Assembly: GCF_900141815.1 (NCBI RefSeq)
Contig: NZ_FQYR01000002.1
Location: 597,091 to 661,090, forward strand
Length of the DNA stretch: 64,000 nucleotides
Origin: Rubritalea squalenifaciens DSM 18772
GTDB lineage: Bacteria; Verrucomicrobiota; Verrucomicrobiia; Verrucomicrobiales; Akkermansiaceae
Direction: 5' to 3'
A program made the translations under genes and the position numbers. Under the pieces are notes generated by a model. That model saw nothing but the letters and a program-made list of their open reading frames with translations, searched no databases and was not told the DNA's origin. Position 1 is the first letter of the stretch. Every line of letters begins with the position of its first letter. This document shows, in pieces, positions 16,643 to 25,640 of this stretch.

Positions 16643-18904
16643 ATGGCTGCCCGATCCCAGCTCCCGGCTGCTTGCCTGAGTTGGACTGAGAGTCGTCTGG
16701 GTAAGTGGATCAGGCGGCAGGTCATGGTGCTGCCTGCACTGGCGAGTGTGGCTGCCGTTTTGTTAGTAGATCAGTGGTCTTGGCTGCTCTGCTTCGCCTT
16801 GCTTGCTTTCTTGCTGCTCTCTTGTCTGGGTGGTCTGCGTTGCCTGCTGCTGGCTCTGTTTTGTTCGGTGGCCTCTGGAGTGCTCTATCATGAGCGATTG
16901 GCACGGGAGTATTCCATAGCCGCACATCTTGGGGAGAGAGTGGAAGCACCATTTACCGTGATGGATGAAGTGCGGAGCGGGCGTGAGGGCTGGGAAGTCA
17001 TGGTGACGCCTACAGTAGGGCCAAGCACGCAGGATAGGCTCTATCTGGATCTTCCCTGGATGGAGGTGAAGCCGCTTGTTGGGGATGTCTTGCTGGTAAA
17101 GGGACGGCTGGTAGCTCCCGCCAAGGCGATGAATCCCGCCGCCTGGGATCAGCAGGACTGGTTGGCGAGGCGCGGAGTGCATACAGTTCTGGATGCTTGG
17201 GACGCGAAACCTACTGGAGAGGTGGACAAGCGCTTCCTACTACAGCGCTGGGCCTGGTATGCCCGTGGCTGGATAGGGGAAAGAATCACAGCGGGTCTGG
17301 AGCCTGGTGGTCAGGATGAAAAGGTGATCCGGGCGATGTTCCTCGGCGAGCGCCCACAGGGAGCCAGAGAGATGGTGGAGGACTTTCGCAAGAGTGGGAC
17401 GATCCATGTCTTTGCAGTGAGTGGTCTGCACGTCATGATGATTGGTGGTTTTGTGGCCTTCATGCTGCGCCTTCTCGGTGTGCCCCGGAAAGTGTGGGTG
17501 CTTGCGGTCATCGCGGTGATGTTCTTTTACGCCATGGTCACAGGTATGCGACCGCCAGCCATGCGCGCCGCGGTGATGGGGAGTCTGGTTATTGGTGCCT
17601 GGCTGTTCTCGCGCAAGCCCGTGCTGGGAAATGGCGTGGCCCTGAGTGCGCTGGTGGCTGTGCTTTGGAATGGACACATGATCTTCATGCCGGGTTTCCA
17701 GCTGTCCTTTGGGGTGCTGGTGGCCATCGTGCTGACCACCTCCTTGGTGCATCGTTGCTTCCGGTGGATTCACTACATGGATCCCTTTTTGCCGAGGCCC
17801 TTGTATTCCCGTTATCAGGAATGCTCACTCTGGACGAGGCGGCAGCTCAGCGGGGGACTCACAGTCGGGGGGAGCGCCTGGTTAGGTTCCGCGCCGCTGA
17901 TGTTCTGGCATTTTGGGATCGTGACGCCAGCGTCCTTCTTGTTAGGGGTACCTTTGGTGTTCATGGCCTTCTTCATCATGTCGCTGTGCTGTGTGTCTCT
18001 CTGTATCGGCAGTCTCTGGCCGCAGGCCTCCCAGCAGTTGAATCGCCTGAATGGCCTGCAGGCGGCTGGAGCACGCGGGATGGCGGCAGCTCTCGCGGAT
18101 GCCCCCGGTAGCCATTTTCTGCACAAGGAATGGCAGCAGGGCGAGAGGGTGGTGGTCTATGCCATGCCAGAGGGGGGAGCCTGTGCCTATCTGGGAATCG
18201 GTGGAGGTGCCTTGCTGGATGCGGGGGATCGTGATGCCTTCTATCAGGAAGTCTGGCCCTCCTTGAACCGATATGGTGCTCCAGTGGATAGTATGATTGC
18301 TACCCATGCGGACAGTCAGCACTGCGGTGGTTTCCTGCCCCTGCTAGAGCGTTACCAGATTCAGCAGGCATTGGTGCCGGATGAAGGGCAGTCGCGTGGA
18401 TTGCTGCGGTCCTTACTCAGTGAGCTGGATTCACAGGGAGTCACTACCTTGAGAGCGGGCGAGGGACAGCGGCTGGCGCTGGATGCAGACAGCTGGATCG
18501 AAGTCCTCTATGCACCGGGAAATGTGGGAGGTCTGGCAGATGACCGTTGTCTGGTCCTCCGGCTTCACTGGCGGGGAAAGACCCTGCTCTTTCTGGGTGA
18601 CTCAGGCTTCGAGTTCGAGCAATGGGCCATGCAGGGCAGCGTGGATCTCTCTGCGGATATTCTGGTGCTGGGCAAGCACCGCGAAGACCTTTCTGGGTCG
18701 CCTGCTTTGCTGGAAAAGATCTCGCCCAAACTTGTCATCGCCAGCGAGCACGCTTTTCCGGAAGGGGAATCCAGAGGAGAGGCTTGGTACGCTAGCTTGG
18801 AGCAGCAGGGCATCCAGGTTCACCGCCTCGATCAGTCCGGTGCGGCGATCTTGGAGCCCGCGAGTGATGGTATAAAACTGCGGGCTTTCCGCTATCCGAA
18901 GTAA
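16643..18904 (+). CDS. comEC: ComEC/Rec2-family DNA-uptake channel protein
   Basis: 753 residues with the three ComEC parts: an N-terminal helical and OB-type segment (LVKGRLVAPAKAMNPAAWDQQDWLARRGV), the central competence channel block (FRKSGTIHVFAVSGLHVMMIGGF, about 250-272, then many membrane helices with MRPPAMRA) and a C-terminal metallo-beta-lactamase-like domain. In that last domain the metal motif reads THADSQH (about 553-559) where active relatives have T-H-x-D-x-D-H, so it may be inactive or altered. Expected to move single-stranded DNA across the inner membrane in transformation. It is followed within 12 bases by the LolC/E-like gene in the same frame. Confidence 0.87.
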   Translation: MAARSQLPAACLSWTESRLGKWIRRQVMVLPALASVAAVLLVDQWSWLLCFALLAFLLLSCLGGLRCLLLALFCSVASGVLYHERLAREYSIAAHLGERVEAPFTVMDEVRSGREGWEVMVTPTVGPSTQDRLYLDLPWMEVKPLVGDVLLVKGRLVAPAKAMNPAAWDQQDWLARRGVHTVLDAWDAKPTGEVDKRFLLQRWAWYARGWIGERITAGLEPGGQDEKVIRAMFLGERPQGAREMVEDFRKSGTIHVFAVSGLHVMMIGGFVAFMLRLLGVPRKVWVLAVIAVMFFYAMVTGMRPPAMRAAVMGSLVIGAWLFSRKPVLGNGVALSALVAVLWNGHMIFMPGFQLSFGVLVAIVLTTSLVHRCFRWIHYMDPFLPRPLYSRYQECSLWTRRQLSGGLTVGGSAWLGSAPLMFWHFGIVTPASFLLGVPLVFMAFFIMSLCCVSLCIGSLWPQASQQLNRLNGLQAAGARGMAAALADAPGSHFLHKEWQQGERVVVYAMPEGGACAYLGIGGGALLDAGDRDAFYQEVWPSLNRYGAPVDSMIATHADSQHCGGFLPLLERYQIQQALVPDEGQSRGLLRSLLSELDSQGVTTLRAGEGQRLALDADSWIEVLYAPGNVGGLADDRCLVLRLHWRGKTLLFLGDSGFEFEQWAMQGSVDLSADILVLGKHREDLSGSPALLEKISPKLVIASEHAFPEGESRGEAWYASLEQQGIQVHRLDQSGAAILEPASDGIKLRAFRYPK

Positions 18905-18916
18905 ACGGATTTTGCG

Positions 18917-20740
18917 TTGGACTTTGTCGGCGGAAATGCGAATTTTGCCGCATTAACAACCTTTCGTCGGCTTATCATTCAGAAAAACTTTAGTCTTCTA
19001 CTCGCGCTGCGTTACCTGAACCCACTGCGCACCCACGTCTCTGTCATTACCCTGATCTCTCTGCTCGGCGTCGCCGTGGGAGTGATGGTGCTGATCGTGG
19101 TCAATGGGGTGATGGCCGGATTTGAAGGGGTGGTGAAAGAGCGCGTACTCGGCCAGTCGCCGCACGTTGTCGTGCAGCGTGTGCAGCCATGGCAGGCCTT
19201 CGATGCGAATGGTAATCCTCTCTCTGCGGAAACCCAGTGGCGCGATCTGGAGCAGAAGCTCAAGGAGGTCAAAGGCGTGACCAATGCCTACCCTCTGGTA
19301 GAGGACTTTGTGATCGTAGACATGAACGGTCAGGTCGTCCCGCAGAAGATGCAAGGGGTCGATACCCAGGATAAAAGCACCATGGAGGCGCTGAAGAAGC
19401 TGGAGATCCCAGACAGAGGCACCACCCAGATGGGCATGGGCGTGATCAGTGACCTGAGTATCGATGAGGTGGAAGCGGCTCTCGATAAGGATTCCGCAAA
19501 CGATCTGTCGATGGAGGAAATTAACGAGGCGCCGATCGCTGAGGCTGAGACCACGGATGTCTGCATCGTGTCCTCACTCTTTGCGGATAACTTCAAGCTG
19601 CAGCCCGGCATGATTCTTGAAATCATTTCTAACAGGAATATCAAACAGCTCAAGCCGATGCTCGACAGGCAAAATCAGCCATCCATCTATGACCAGCATC
19701 AGATGGACTTTGAGCGCTTGATCACAGACCTGAATGACTTTTGGAAAACGGATGGAGAAAAGGAATCCGCGAATTATGAACGGGTCAAGCGGGCACAAGA
19801 TTTCATTGTCTACCTGAAAGGCTTGAACGCGAGACAAGGAGAGCTCGATTTGGTGGATGCCATCTATCAGCTGACACGTACCAGCGACTATGACGATACG
19901 ACCAATTTTTATGAGAAAGGCCGCCTGACAAAGCTACTGAGTACTATCGATGAACTCAAGCAAGTGGATCTCAAGAAACTGGATGAAGAGGAAGACATGC
20001 AGTTCAAGGAATTGGCCTTGCCGAAGAAGGTAAAGATCGTCGGAGTCTTCCGTGCTGACCGCTTTGCGCAGGGTACGCCGTCACTGCTCGTGCCCTTGCA
20101 TCTGGCGCAGGAGCTAGCCGGGGCTGGAGACAGCGGAGGGATTGGCGGAGTCGCCGTGAAGGTGGAAGATCCCTATACGGTGAACCAGGTGCTAGAAGAT
20201 GAAATCATCCCGATGCTGACGGCCAATGGCCTGATAGTCGATTGGAAGCCTGTAACCTGGATGGAGCAGTTCGAGCAGCAGTTTGATCTCATCAAGCAGC
20301 AGAAGTTGATGATGGTGATTGCCCTGTTCTTCATTGTGTTAGTCGCAGTCTTCTCCATAGGAGCGGTCATGTTCACGGTGACCGTGCAGAAGAAGCGCGA
20401 GATCGGTGTGATGAAAGCTCTCGGAGCCACGCCGGCGCAGATTACCCAGGTCTTTACCCTGCAGGGGGTAATCGTGGGTATCCTCGGCGCGGTTGGCGGT
20501 GTCGGGTTGGCGATTCTCGTGCTGAAGAACCTGAATGTCATCCAGAGCTTTGTGGCGGGCTTGGGCTTCGATCCCTTCCCGGCTTCATTCTACGGTATGG
20601 AAACGCTGCCCCATAAGGTGGACACCTGGGAAATGGTGCTCGTCAGTGTCGGAGCCTTCCTGATGTGTACTTTGGCTGCCTGGATCCCGGCCTTTATGGC
20701 CTCACGCGTGGATGCGGCGAGATCATTGCGCAACATGTAA
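18917..20740 (+). CDS. LolC/LolE-family lipoprotein-releasing ABC permease
   Basis: Permease of the MacB/FtsX-type fold that helps extract lipoproteins from the inner membrane. First helix ISLLGVAVGVMVLIVVNGVM; three more helices near the C-terminus (about 465-597) with the conserved REIGVMKALGATPAQI loop. It is 607 residues against about 400 for LolC/E because of a long, charged insertion in the periplasmic part (about 170-370). The start is unusual: no ATG or GTG exists between the upstream comEC stop (same frame) and the first helix. The choices are TTG at 18917 or ATC/ATT at 18974/18977, the latter giving a family-like N-terminus (IQKNFSLLLALRYL). No LolD ATPase is adjacent. Confidence 0.87.
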   Translation: MDFVGGNANFAALTTFRRLIIQKNFSLLLALRYLNPLRTHVSVITLISLLGVAVGVMVLIVVNGVMAGFEGVVKERVLGQSPHVVVQRVQPWQAFDANGNPLSAETQWRDLEQKLKEVKGVTNAYPLVEDFVIVDMNGQVVPQKMQGVDTQDKSTMEALKKLEIPDRGTTQMGMGVISDLSIDEVEAALDKDSANDLSMEEINEAPIAEAETTDVCIVSSLFADNFKLQPGMILEIISNRNIKQLKPMLDRQNQPSIYDQHQMDFERLITDLNDFWKTDGEKESANYERVKRAQDFIVYLKGLNARQGELDLVDAIYQLTRTSDYDDTTNFYEKGRLTKLLSTIDELKQVDLKKLDEEEDMQFKELALPKKVKIVGVFRADRFAQGTPSLLVPLHLAQELAGAGDSGGIGGVAVKVEDPYTVNQVLEDEIIPMLTANGLIVDWKPVTWMEQFEQQFDLIKQQKLMMVIALFFIVLVAVFSIGAVMFTVTVQKKREIGVMKALGATPAQITQVFTLQGVIVGILGAVGGVGLAILVLKNLNVIQSFVAGLGFDPFPASFYGMETLPHKVDTWEMVLVSVGAFLMCTLAAWIPAFMASRVDAARSLRNM

Positions 20741-20766
20741 ATTTCGGCTAAGCTACTGCAAGAGGC

Positions 20767-21567
20767 ATGAAAATCTGGTTGTTGGAAGAGGGCGAACGTA
20801 CAGGCCCCCATGAGAGCTACGAAGTCCGTGACAGGATCGAAGCTGGAGACTTGGCGGCCTCTACCCAGGCCTGGTACGAAGGCGCCCCGGATTGGGTACG
20901 TCTGGATGAAGTCCCGGTCGTAGAGGGTTTGTTCCGCACCAGGGACAGCCTGGAGAGTTCGGGGGCTTTGGCCACTCCTATCAGCGAGGAGGAAGTGATG
21001 GAGGAGCAGATTGCGCTGGAGTACATCTACCCGCCCAAGCTGCATCTGGTGCGGCGCTTCTTCGCCCGTTTGTTTGATTTGATGCTCTACATGACCCTGC
21101 TCATCATCGTGATCAGGGACCCGGTCATTCTGGATCCGGCACAGCGGGATGTGATGTTTCACCTGATGATGGGCTTGGGCTACGTGCTGATCGATGCCGG
21201 CATGACCAATCTCTGGAAATGCTCTCCCGGCAAATGGCTGCTGGGTATTCGGGTCGTAGATTCCCAGGGTTTGGCCATTGGGCTGGGCAGCTCGGTGATG
21301 CGCTCCCTGCGTGTCTGGGTGCTGGGCTGGGGAATGTGGATCATTACTCCTGTCTCACTGGCCATCAGCTGGTTCATGGCCAAGCGGCTGAACTACATGG
21401 TCTGGGATTTCCCCAAGCGCTACCGGGTAGTCGCTGAGCCGCTAACAGCGATGCGTATCACGCTAGTGGTTCTAGCCTACCTGATGCTTGCAGTACTCAT
21501 GCAGTACGGGTTCCCGCCCGAAGTCATGGAGATGCTGGAGAACCAGATGCAGAATCCTGCTCCATAG
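20767..21567 (+). CDS. GYF_2-RDD membrane protein
   Basis: 266 residues: a GYF_2-type domain at the N-terminus (MKIWLLEEGERTGPHESYEVRDRIEAGDL, with WYEGAPDWV near residue 38) and then an RDD domain with three or four membrane helices (LVRRFFARLFDLMLYMTLL, SPGKWLLGIRVVD, LRVWVLGWGMWIITPVSLAI). GYF_2 binds peptide motifs in other proteins and RDD is a membrane module of unclear, possibly transport, function. It lies 26 bases after the permease gene. Confidence 0.85.
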   Translation: MKIWLLEEGERTGPHESYEVRDRIEAGDLAASTQAWYEGAPDWVRLDEVPVVEGLFRTRDSLESSGALATPISEEEVMEEQIALEYIYPPKLHLVRRFFARLFDLMLYMTLLIIVIRDPVILDPAQRDVMFHLMMGLGYVLIDAGMTNLWKCSPGKWLLGIRVVDSQGLAIGLGSSVMRSLRVWVLGWGMWIITPVSLAISWFMAKRLNYMVWDFPKRYRVVAEPLTAMRITLVVLAYLMLAVLMQYGFPPEVMEMLENQMQNPAP

Positions 21568-21585
21568 TGCTTGCAGTACGGGGGG

Positions 21586-22173
21586 ATGCCCCGTAAACCT
21601 GTGGTGGCTATGCGTGATATTGTTTACTTCGACTTGGAAACCCAGAAAAGCTTCTCCGCTGTTGGAGGCGCCAAGAATAAGGCGAAAATGGGAATCTCTG
21701 TAGCGGTAACCTACTCTACCAAAACAGGACAGTATCACATCTACACCGAGGAGAATATTGATGACCTCGTCCAGCAGCTCGTCCGCGCTGACCTCGTCGT
21801 CGGCTGGAACCACGTCCAGTTCGACTACCCAGTGCTGCAGGGCTACACCGTCTACGATCTGGAGACCCAGACCATGAACCTGGACATGATGCTGGAGCTG
21901 GAGAAAGACCTCGGCTTCCGCCTCAAGCTCGACTCCGCCGCCAAATGCTGCCTCGGCAACGACGGTAAAACCGCCGATGGCCTGGACGCCCTGCGCTGGT
22001 GGAACGAGTACAAGAAGACCGGAGATCCGGAGTTCATGATGAAGATTGCCGAGTACTGCTGCTTCGATGTGAAAGTGACCAAATGCGTTCACGAATACGG
22101 TGTGGAGAAGGGAATCATCAAATACGAGGACAAGTCAGGCGATACTGCAGAAGTTTCCGTAGACTGGAGCTAG
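21586..22173 (+). CDS. DEDD-type 3'-5' exonuclease (RNase H-like)
   Basis: About 195 residues from the ATG at 21586, which has a GGGGG stretch just ahead; the ATG at 21610 (MRDIVYFD) is also possible. Catalytic acids of the DnaQ/YprB fold are seen: D and E in YFDLETQ, D in VGWNHVQFDYPVL, and the final D in EYCCFDVKVT. The GWN-x-x-x-FD motif is close to that of predicted exonucleases linked to helicases. It follows the RDD gene almost directly and is probably in one transcript. Confidence 0.78.
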   Translation: MPRKPVVAMRDIVYFDLETQKSFSAVGGAKNKAKMGISVAVTYSTKTGQYHIYTEENIDDLVQQLVRADLVVGWNHVQFDYPVLQGYTVYDLETQTMNLDMMLELEKDLGFRLKLDSAAKCCLGNDGKTADGLDALRWWNEYKKTGDPEFMMKIAEYCCFDVKVTKCVHEYGVEKGIIKYEDKSGDTAEVSVDWS

Positions 22174-22284
22174 ACCCAGAGCCTCTGAGTATCAGTGTGT
22201 AAGGCCCTTTCATTCCCCAGATGGGAAAAAATGGCCAGTTTTGTAATGGCGTAAAACGAACGTTTCTTGTCTAGTGCTAGCGTT

Positions 22285-22902
22285 GTGAAAGAACTATTCG
22301 ATATTGCGCTATCTCCATGGGTTTTACCCTACACCGTGATGCTGTGTCTCTTTGTGGTCTACTGGCTGCTGGCGGCGATAGGCACCATGGATATTGATAG
22401 CCTGGATATTGATGCCGATGCAGATGCTGACACGGACGGTGGCGGCTTCATGGCAGGTTTCCTGAAAATCGTGAATGCCACGGATGTTCCTCTGATGATG
22501 GTGCTCTCTCTGATCTGCTTGTTCAAGTGGATGCTCTTGGTGATGTATCATGGTTATGTGGGCTTCGCTTCCCTTTGGTGGGGAGGCCTGCTCGGGATCA
22601 TCGGTGCGTTCATCATTGCATGTATTGTTACCAGGATCTTGATGAAGCCTCTGAGCCCTCTGTTTGCTGCCTTCAAACAAGGCGAGAATGATGAGGAGCC
22701 TGTCTATGGTCGCGAGTGCGAGGTCGTTTCTGGAACTCTAACTGATAAGTACGGGCGTGTGGAGATCCCACGTGAGCGCGGTGCTCCTGCTGTCGTGGCC
22801 TGCCGCTTGGTAGAGGGTGATGTGCCTCTTAAAAGAGGGGACAAAGTAGTGCTCTTTGATCACGATAAAGAAAATAGCCTCTATGTGGCTAAGCGAATTT
22901 GA
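22285..22902 (+). CDS. yqiJ: YqiJ-like OB-fold membrane protein (DUF1449)
   Basis: 205 residues from the GTG at 22285 (VKELFDIALSPW); a TTG at 22267 is less likely. Three membrane helices (about 9-32, 70-90, 95-120) are separated by an Asp-rich loop (SLDIDADADADTD), followed by an OB/NfeD-like domain (from GRECEVVSGTL to YVAKRI). In E. coli YqiJ is encoded with the flotillin YqiK, and the same order is seen here with 22 bases between the genes. The partner relation is well supported; the function is not known. Confidence 0.85.
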   Translation: MKELFDIALSPWVLPYTVMLCLFVVYWLLAAIGTMDIDSLDIDADADADTDGGGFMAGFLKIVNATDVPLMMVLSLICLFKWMLLVMYHGYVGFASLWWGGLLGIIGAFIIACIVTRILMKPLSPLFAAFKQGENDEEPVYGRECEVVSGTLTDKYGRVEIPRERGAPAVVACRLVEGDVPLKRGDKVVLFDHDKENSLYVAKRI

Positions 22903-22924
22903 AACAATCTAACAAAAAACAACA

Positions 22925-25006
22925 ATGATAACTGAACTAGTAAACAACCATGTTACTCTGGCAAGCCTGCCAGGTAATATCATTACGATTGGTATCGTAG
23001 TGGCAGTAATTATTCTGATTGCAGGAGTGCTTGCCTTCATTAATTGCTTCCGCAAAGTGGAGAAAGGTACCGCACTGATCCGTACAGGTCTGGGTGAAAC
23101 CAAGGTGACCTTTACGGGAATGATGGTATTCCCTGTGGTTCATCGCTCAGAGCTGATGGACATTTCTTTGAAGCGTATTGAAATCGACCGTACTGGCAAA
23201 AATGGTCTTGTCTGTAAGGACAACATGCGTGCGGACATCAAGGTCGCTTTCTTCGTGCGTGTAAATAATCTCGCACAGGACGTGATCAATGTGGCTGAAT
23301 CCATCGGTTGTGAGCGTGCCTCCAGTGAACCTGAAATCCGTGGACTCTTTGACGCGAAATTCTCTGAGGCTCTCAAGACGGTGGGTAAGAAGTTTGACTT
23401 CACCGAGCTCTATGAAGAGCGTGAAACTTTCCGTGACCAGATCATCGAAGTCATCGGTCGTAACCTGAATGGTTTCATTTTGGATGACGCGGCGATCGAC
23501 TACCTGGAGCAGACTCCTATCGAAAGTCTCGACCCAGACAACATTCTCGATGCGGAAGGTATCAAGAAGATTATCGATTTGACCGCTGGTCAGGCCAAGC
23601 TGGCGAACAACATCCAGCGTGACAAAGAGAAGGTCATCAAGCAGCAGGACGTGGAAGCGCGTGAAGCGATCCTTGAGCTCGAGCGTCAGCTTGCTGAGAC
23701 CGAGGCCAAGCAGCAACGCGAAGTACAGATCGTTCAGCTTCGTGAGCAGGCAGAGACTGACAAGGTGCGTGAAGAAGAGCACCAGAAGGCAGAGCGTGCC
23801 CGTATCACTGCTGAGGAAGAAATTCAAATTGCAGAGGAGAACAAGCAGCGACAGGTGCTGGTTGCCCTGCGTAACAAGGAACGTACCGATGCCGTCGAGC
23901 TCGAGCGCGTGGAGCGCGAGCGTATGCTTGAGGCTATTGAGCGTGAGCGTGTGACCGCCCTCAAGGCCATCGAGAAAGAGAAGGCCGTCGAGATCGAGAA
24001 GAAGAACATCCAGGAGGTCATCAAAGACCGCGTGGCTCTCGAGAAGACCGTGGTCATCGAGCAAGAGAAGATCAAGGACACCGAAGCCTTTGCCGGCGCA
24101 GACCGTCACAAGCAGGTTCTGGTTACCAAGGCAGAGGCCGAGGCTCAGGAAGTTCTCATCCGCCAGATCAAGGAAGCCGAGGCTCGCAAGGAAGCAGCCC
24201 AGCTCAAGGCAGACGAGGAAGCCTACAACGTGCAGAAGGCTGCCGAAGCCAGCAAGAAGGCCAGCGAGATGAAAGCCGAAGAGCGTGTCATCACCGCAGA
24301 AGCTGCCCTCACCGCATCCGAGAAGGAAGCCAATGCCAAGAAGATGCTCGCAGACGCGATTGCGAAGGAAACCGCTGCCGAAGGCCTTGGCCACGTGGAG
24401 GTGAAACTTGCAGACGCAGACGCCCTGCAGAAGCAAGGTGCCGCTCAGGCCGATGTGGATGCCCTCAAGTTCGCTGCCGAAGCGAAGGGTATCGAGCAGA
24501 AGGCTGCCGCCATGAAGCTCTTCGAAGAAGCCGGCCAGGAACACGAGGAATTCAAGCTCCGCCTCGAGAAAGAGAAAGCCATCGAACTCGCAGAGATCGA
24601 CGTCCAGCGCCAGGTTGCCGAGCAGCAGGCTGTGGTGATCGGCGAGGCCCTCAAGCAGGCCAAGATCGACATCGTGGGTGGCGAGACCGAGTTCTTCGAC
24701 CGCATTACCAATGCTGTCACCAAGGGCAAGGTTGCCGACCGCATCGTCGACAACTCAAGAGTGCTCAGCGACGTGAAGGAAACCTTCTTCAACGGAGACC
24801 CTGAGTACTTCAAGAGCCAGGTGAAGAGCTGGATCGACCAGTTCGGCATCGAGACAGAAGACCTCAAGAACCTCAGCGTAGCTGGTCTGTTAGGGAAAAT
24901 GATTCCTCAGGCAGACGGCGACGTCCAGCAGAAGCTCATCGGCTTCCTCGGTGCAGCAGAGCGCTTCGGCCTCTCAGACGCCAAAGCCAGCAGCCTGCTG
25001 AAGTAA
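22925..25006 (+). CDS. yqiK: Flotillin-family SPFH protein (YqiK-like)
   Basis: 693 residues: one N-terminal helix (about 19-39), the SPFH/band-7 domain (about 45-230, with RIEIDRTGKNGLVCKDN) and a very long Glu/Lys/Ala coiled coil (about 230-600) before a short C-terminal domain. Flotillins scaffold membrane domains. This is longer than E. coli YqiK (about 550) because of the extended coiled coil. It is encoded right after the NfeD-like yqiJ, and a giant AAA+ ATPase follows about 630 bases later. Confidence 0.92.
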   Translation: MITELVNNHVTLASLPGNIITIGIVVAVIILIAGVLAFINCFRKVEKGTALIRTGLGETKVTFTGMMVFPVVHRSELMDISLKRIEIDRTGKNGLVCKDNMRADIKVAFFVRVNNLAQDVINVAESIGCERASSEPEIRGLFDAKFSEALKTVGKKFDFTELYEERETFRDQIIEVIGRNLNGFILDDAAIDYLEQTPIESLDPDNILDAEGIKKIIDLTAGQAKLANNIQRDKEKVIKQQDVEAREAILELERQLAETEAKQQREVQIVQLREQAETDKVREEEHQKAERARITAEEEIQIAEENKQRQVLVALRNKERTDAVELERVERERMLEAIERERVTALKAIEKEKAVEIEKKNIQEVIKDRVALEKTVVIEQEKIKDTEAFAGADRHKQVLVTKAEAEAQEVLIRQIKEAEARKEAAQLKADEEAYNVQKAAEASKKASEMKAEERVITAEAALTASEKEANAKKMLADAIAKETAAEGLGHVEVKLADADALQKQGAAQADVDALKFAAEAKGIEQKAAAMKLFEEAGQEHEEFKLRLEKEKAIELAEIDVQRQVAEQQAVVIGEALKQAKIDIVGGETEFFDRITNAVTKGKVADRIVDNSRVLSDVKETFFNGDPEYFKSQVKSWIDQFGIETEDLKNLSVAGLLGKMIPQADGDVQQKLIGFLGAAERFGLSDAKASSLLK

Positions 25007-25018
25007 GGTATTAAGACA

Positions 25019-25070
25019 ATCCCAGTGCGAGTAAGCATGGAGCGGAAAGCACTGGGATCCTTAATAAATT
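25019..25070 (+). terminator. Terminator after flotillin gene
   Basis: Perfect 10-bp arms ATCCCAGTGC (25019-25028) and GCACTGGGAT (25049-25058) with a 20-base loop and a T-rich tail ending TTTTTT near 25073. It lies 12 bases after the stop, so the ATPase gene must have its own promoter or be read through. Confidence 0.75.
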
Positions 25071-25075
25071 TTTTA

Positions 25076-25101
25076 CCACGAATTTCACGAATCCCACGAA
25101 T
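25076..25101. repeat. Left 9-bp-periodic repeat of GxxExxY unit
   Basis: CACGAAT occurs three times at exactly 9-bp steps (25077, 25086, 25095) directly after the flotillin terminator. The same array occurs inverted at 25574-25599. Over 26 bases the two ends differ at two positions. Confidence 0.85.
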
Positions 25102-25175
25102 GGTTGCAAAGCAAGTCTCTGTAGCCAAGCGTGCTAAGATAAGTGAAAGCTGGTCCAGAATGAAAGGAATTCGAT

Positions 25176-25550
25176 TTGAGTCTGATCTACAAACAAGAGA
25201 GTTTCGACATTATTGGAGCCTGTTTCGAGGTATATAATGAGTTAGGCAATGGTTTCGATGAGAGAGTGTACCATGAAGCACTCCTAATCGAACTCATGGA
25301 GAAGAAGATAAGCTTCGTCTCTGAGCCTTCTCTAGAAATTTCCTACAAAGGCCACAAGCTCACAAAGCAGTTTAAGCCAGATCTTATCTGTTTTGAGAAA
25401 ATCATCATAGAGTTGAAAGCTGTCACGGCTCTCAATGATTACCACCGGCAACAAGTGCTGAACTATTTGAAGGCAACTGGCTACAAACTGGCCTTGCTTG
25501 TCAATTTGGGTAATCGAGAGGGACTACAGTATGAGCGTGTCCTGCGTTAG
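25176..25550 (+). CDS. GxxExxY-family protein
   Basis: 124 residues starting at TTG 25176, with an AAGGA Shine-Dalgarno at 25164-25168, seven bases before. The family-naming motif is seen as GNGFDERVYHEAL (about 24-36). Later residues FKPDLICFEKIIIELKA have the D...ExK spacing of PD-(D/E)xK nucleases, so a nuclease-related fold is plausible; activity is not known. It is more AT-rich than its neighbours, lies between inverted arrays of CACGAAT repeats, and splits the flotillin/ATPase neighbourhood. This argues for insertion as a unit. Confidence 0.88.
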   Translation: MSLIYKQESFDIIGACFEVYNELGNGFDERVYHEALLIELMEKKISFVSEPSLEISYKGHKLTKQFKPDLICFEKIIIELKAVTALNDYHRQQVLNYLKATGYKLALLVNLGNREGLQYERVLR

Positions 25551-25573
25551 AATTATTTTTCATGGAACAAAAA

Positions 25574-25599
25574 ATTCGTGAGATTCGTGAGATTCGTGG
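25574..25599. repeat. Right 9-bp-periodic repeat of GxxExxY unit
   Basis: ATTCGTG three times at 9-bp steps (25574, 25583, 25592), the reverse complement of the array at 25076. The outermost bases are CCACGAAT on both ends when read inward. The unit is about 524 bp from end to end. Confidence 0.85.
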
Positions 25600-25640
25600 T
25601 TGAAAAGTCGACCACCTGACGAGCTCCAGATTCCACAAAC

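Noticed and set aside
23147..24544. 465-residue frame opposite the flotillin coiled coil
   Set aside because: It is the antisense shadow of a Glu/Lys-rich coding region, with Leu/Phe-rich translation and no start signal.
25076..25599. CACGAAT repeats as a CRISPR or iteron origin
   Set aside because: The units are only 9 bp with 2-bp gaps, three per side, and inverted around a gene; no spacer-like content and no replication gene.
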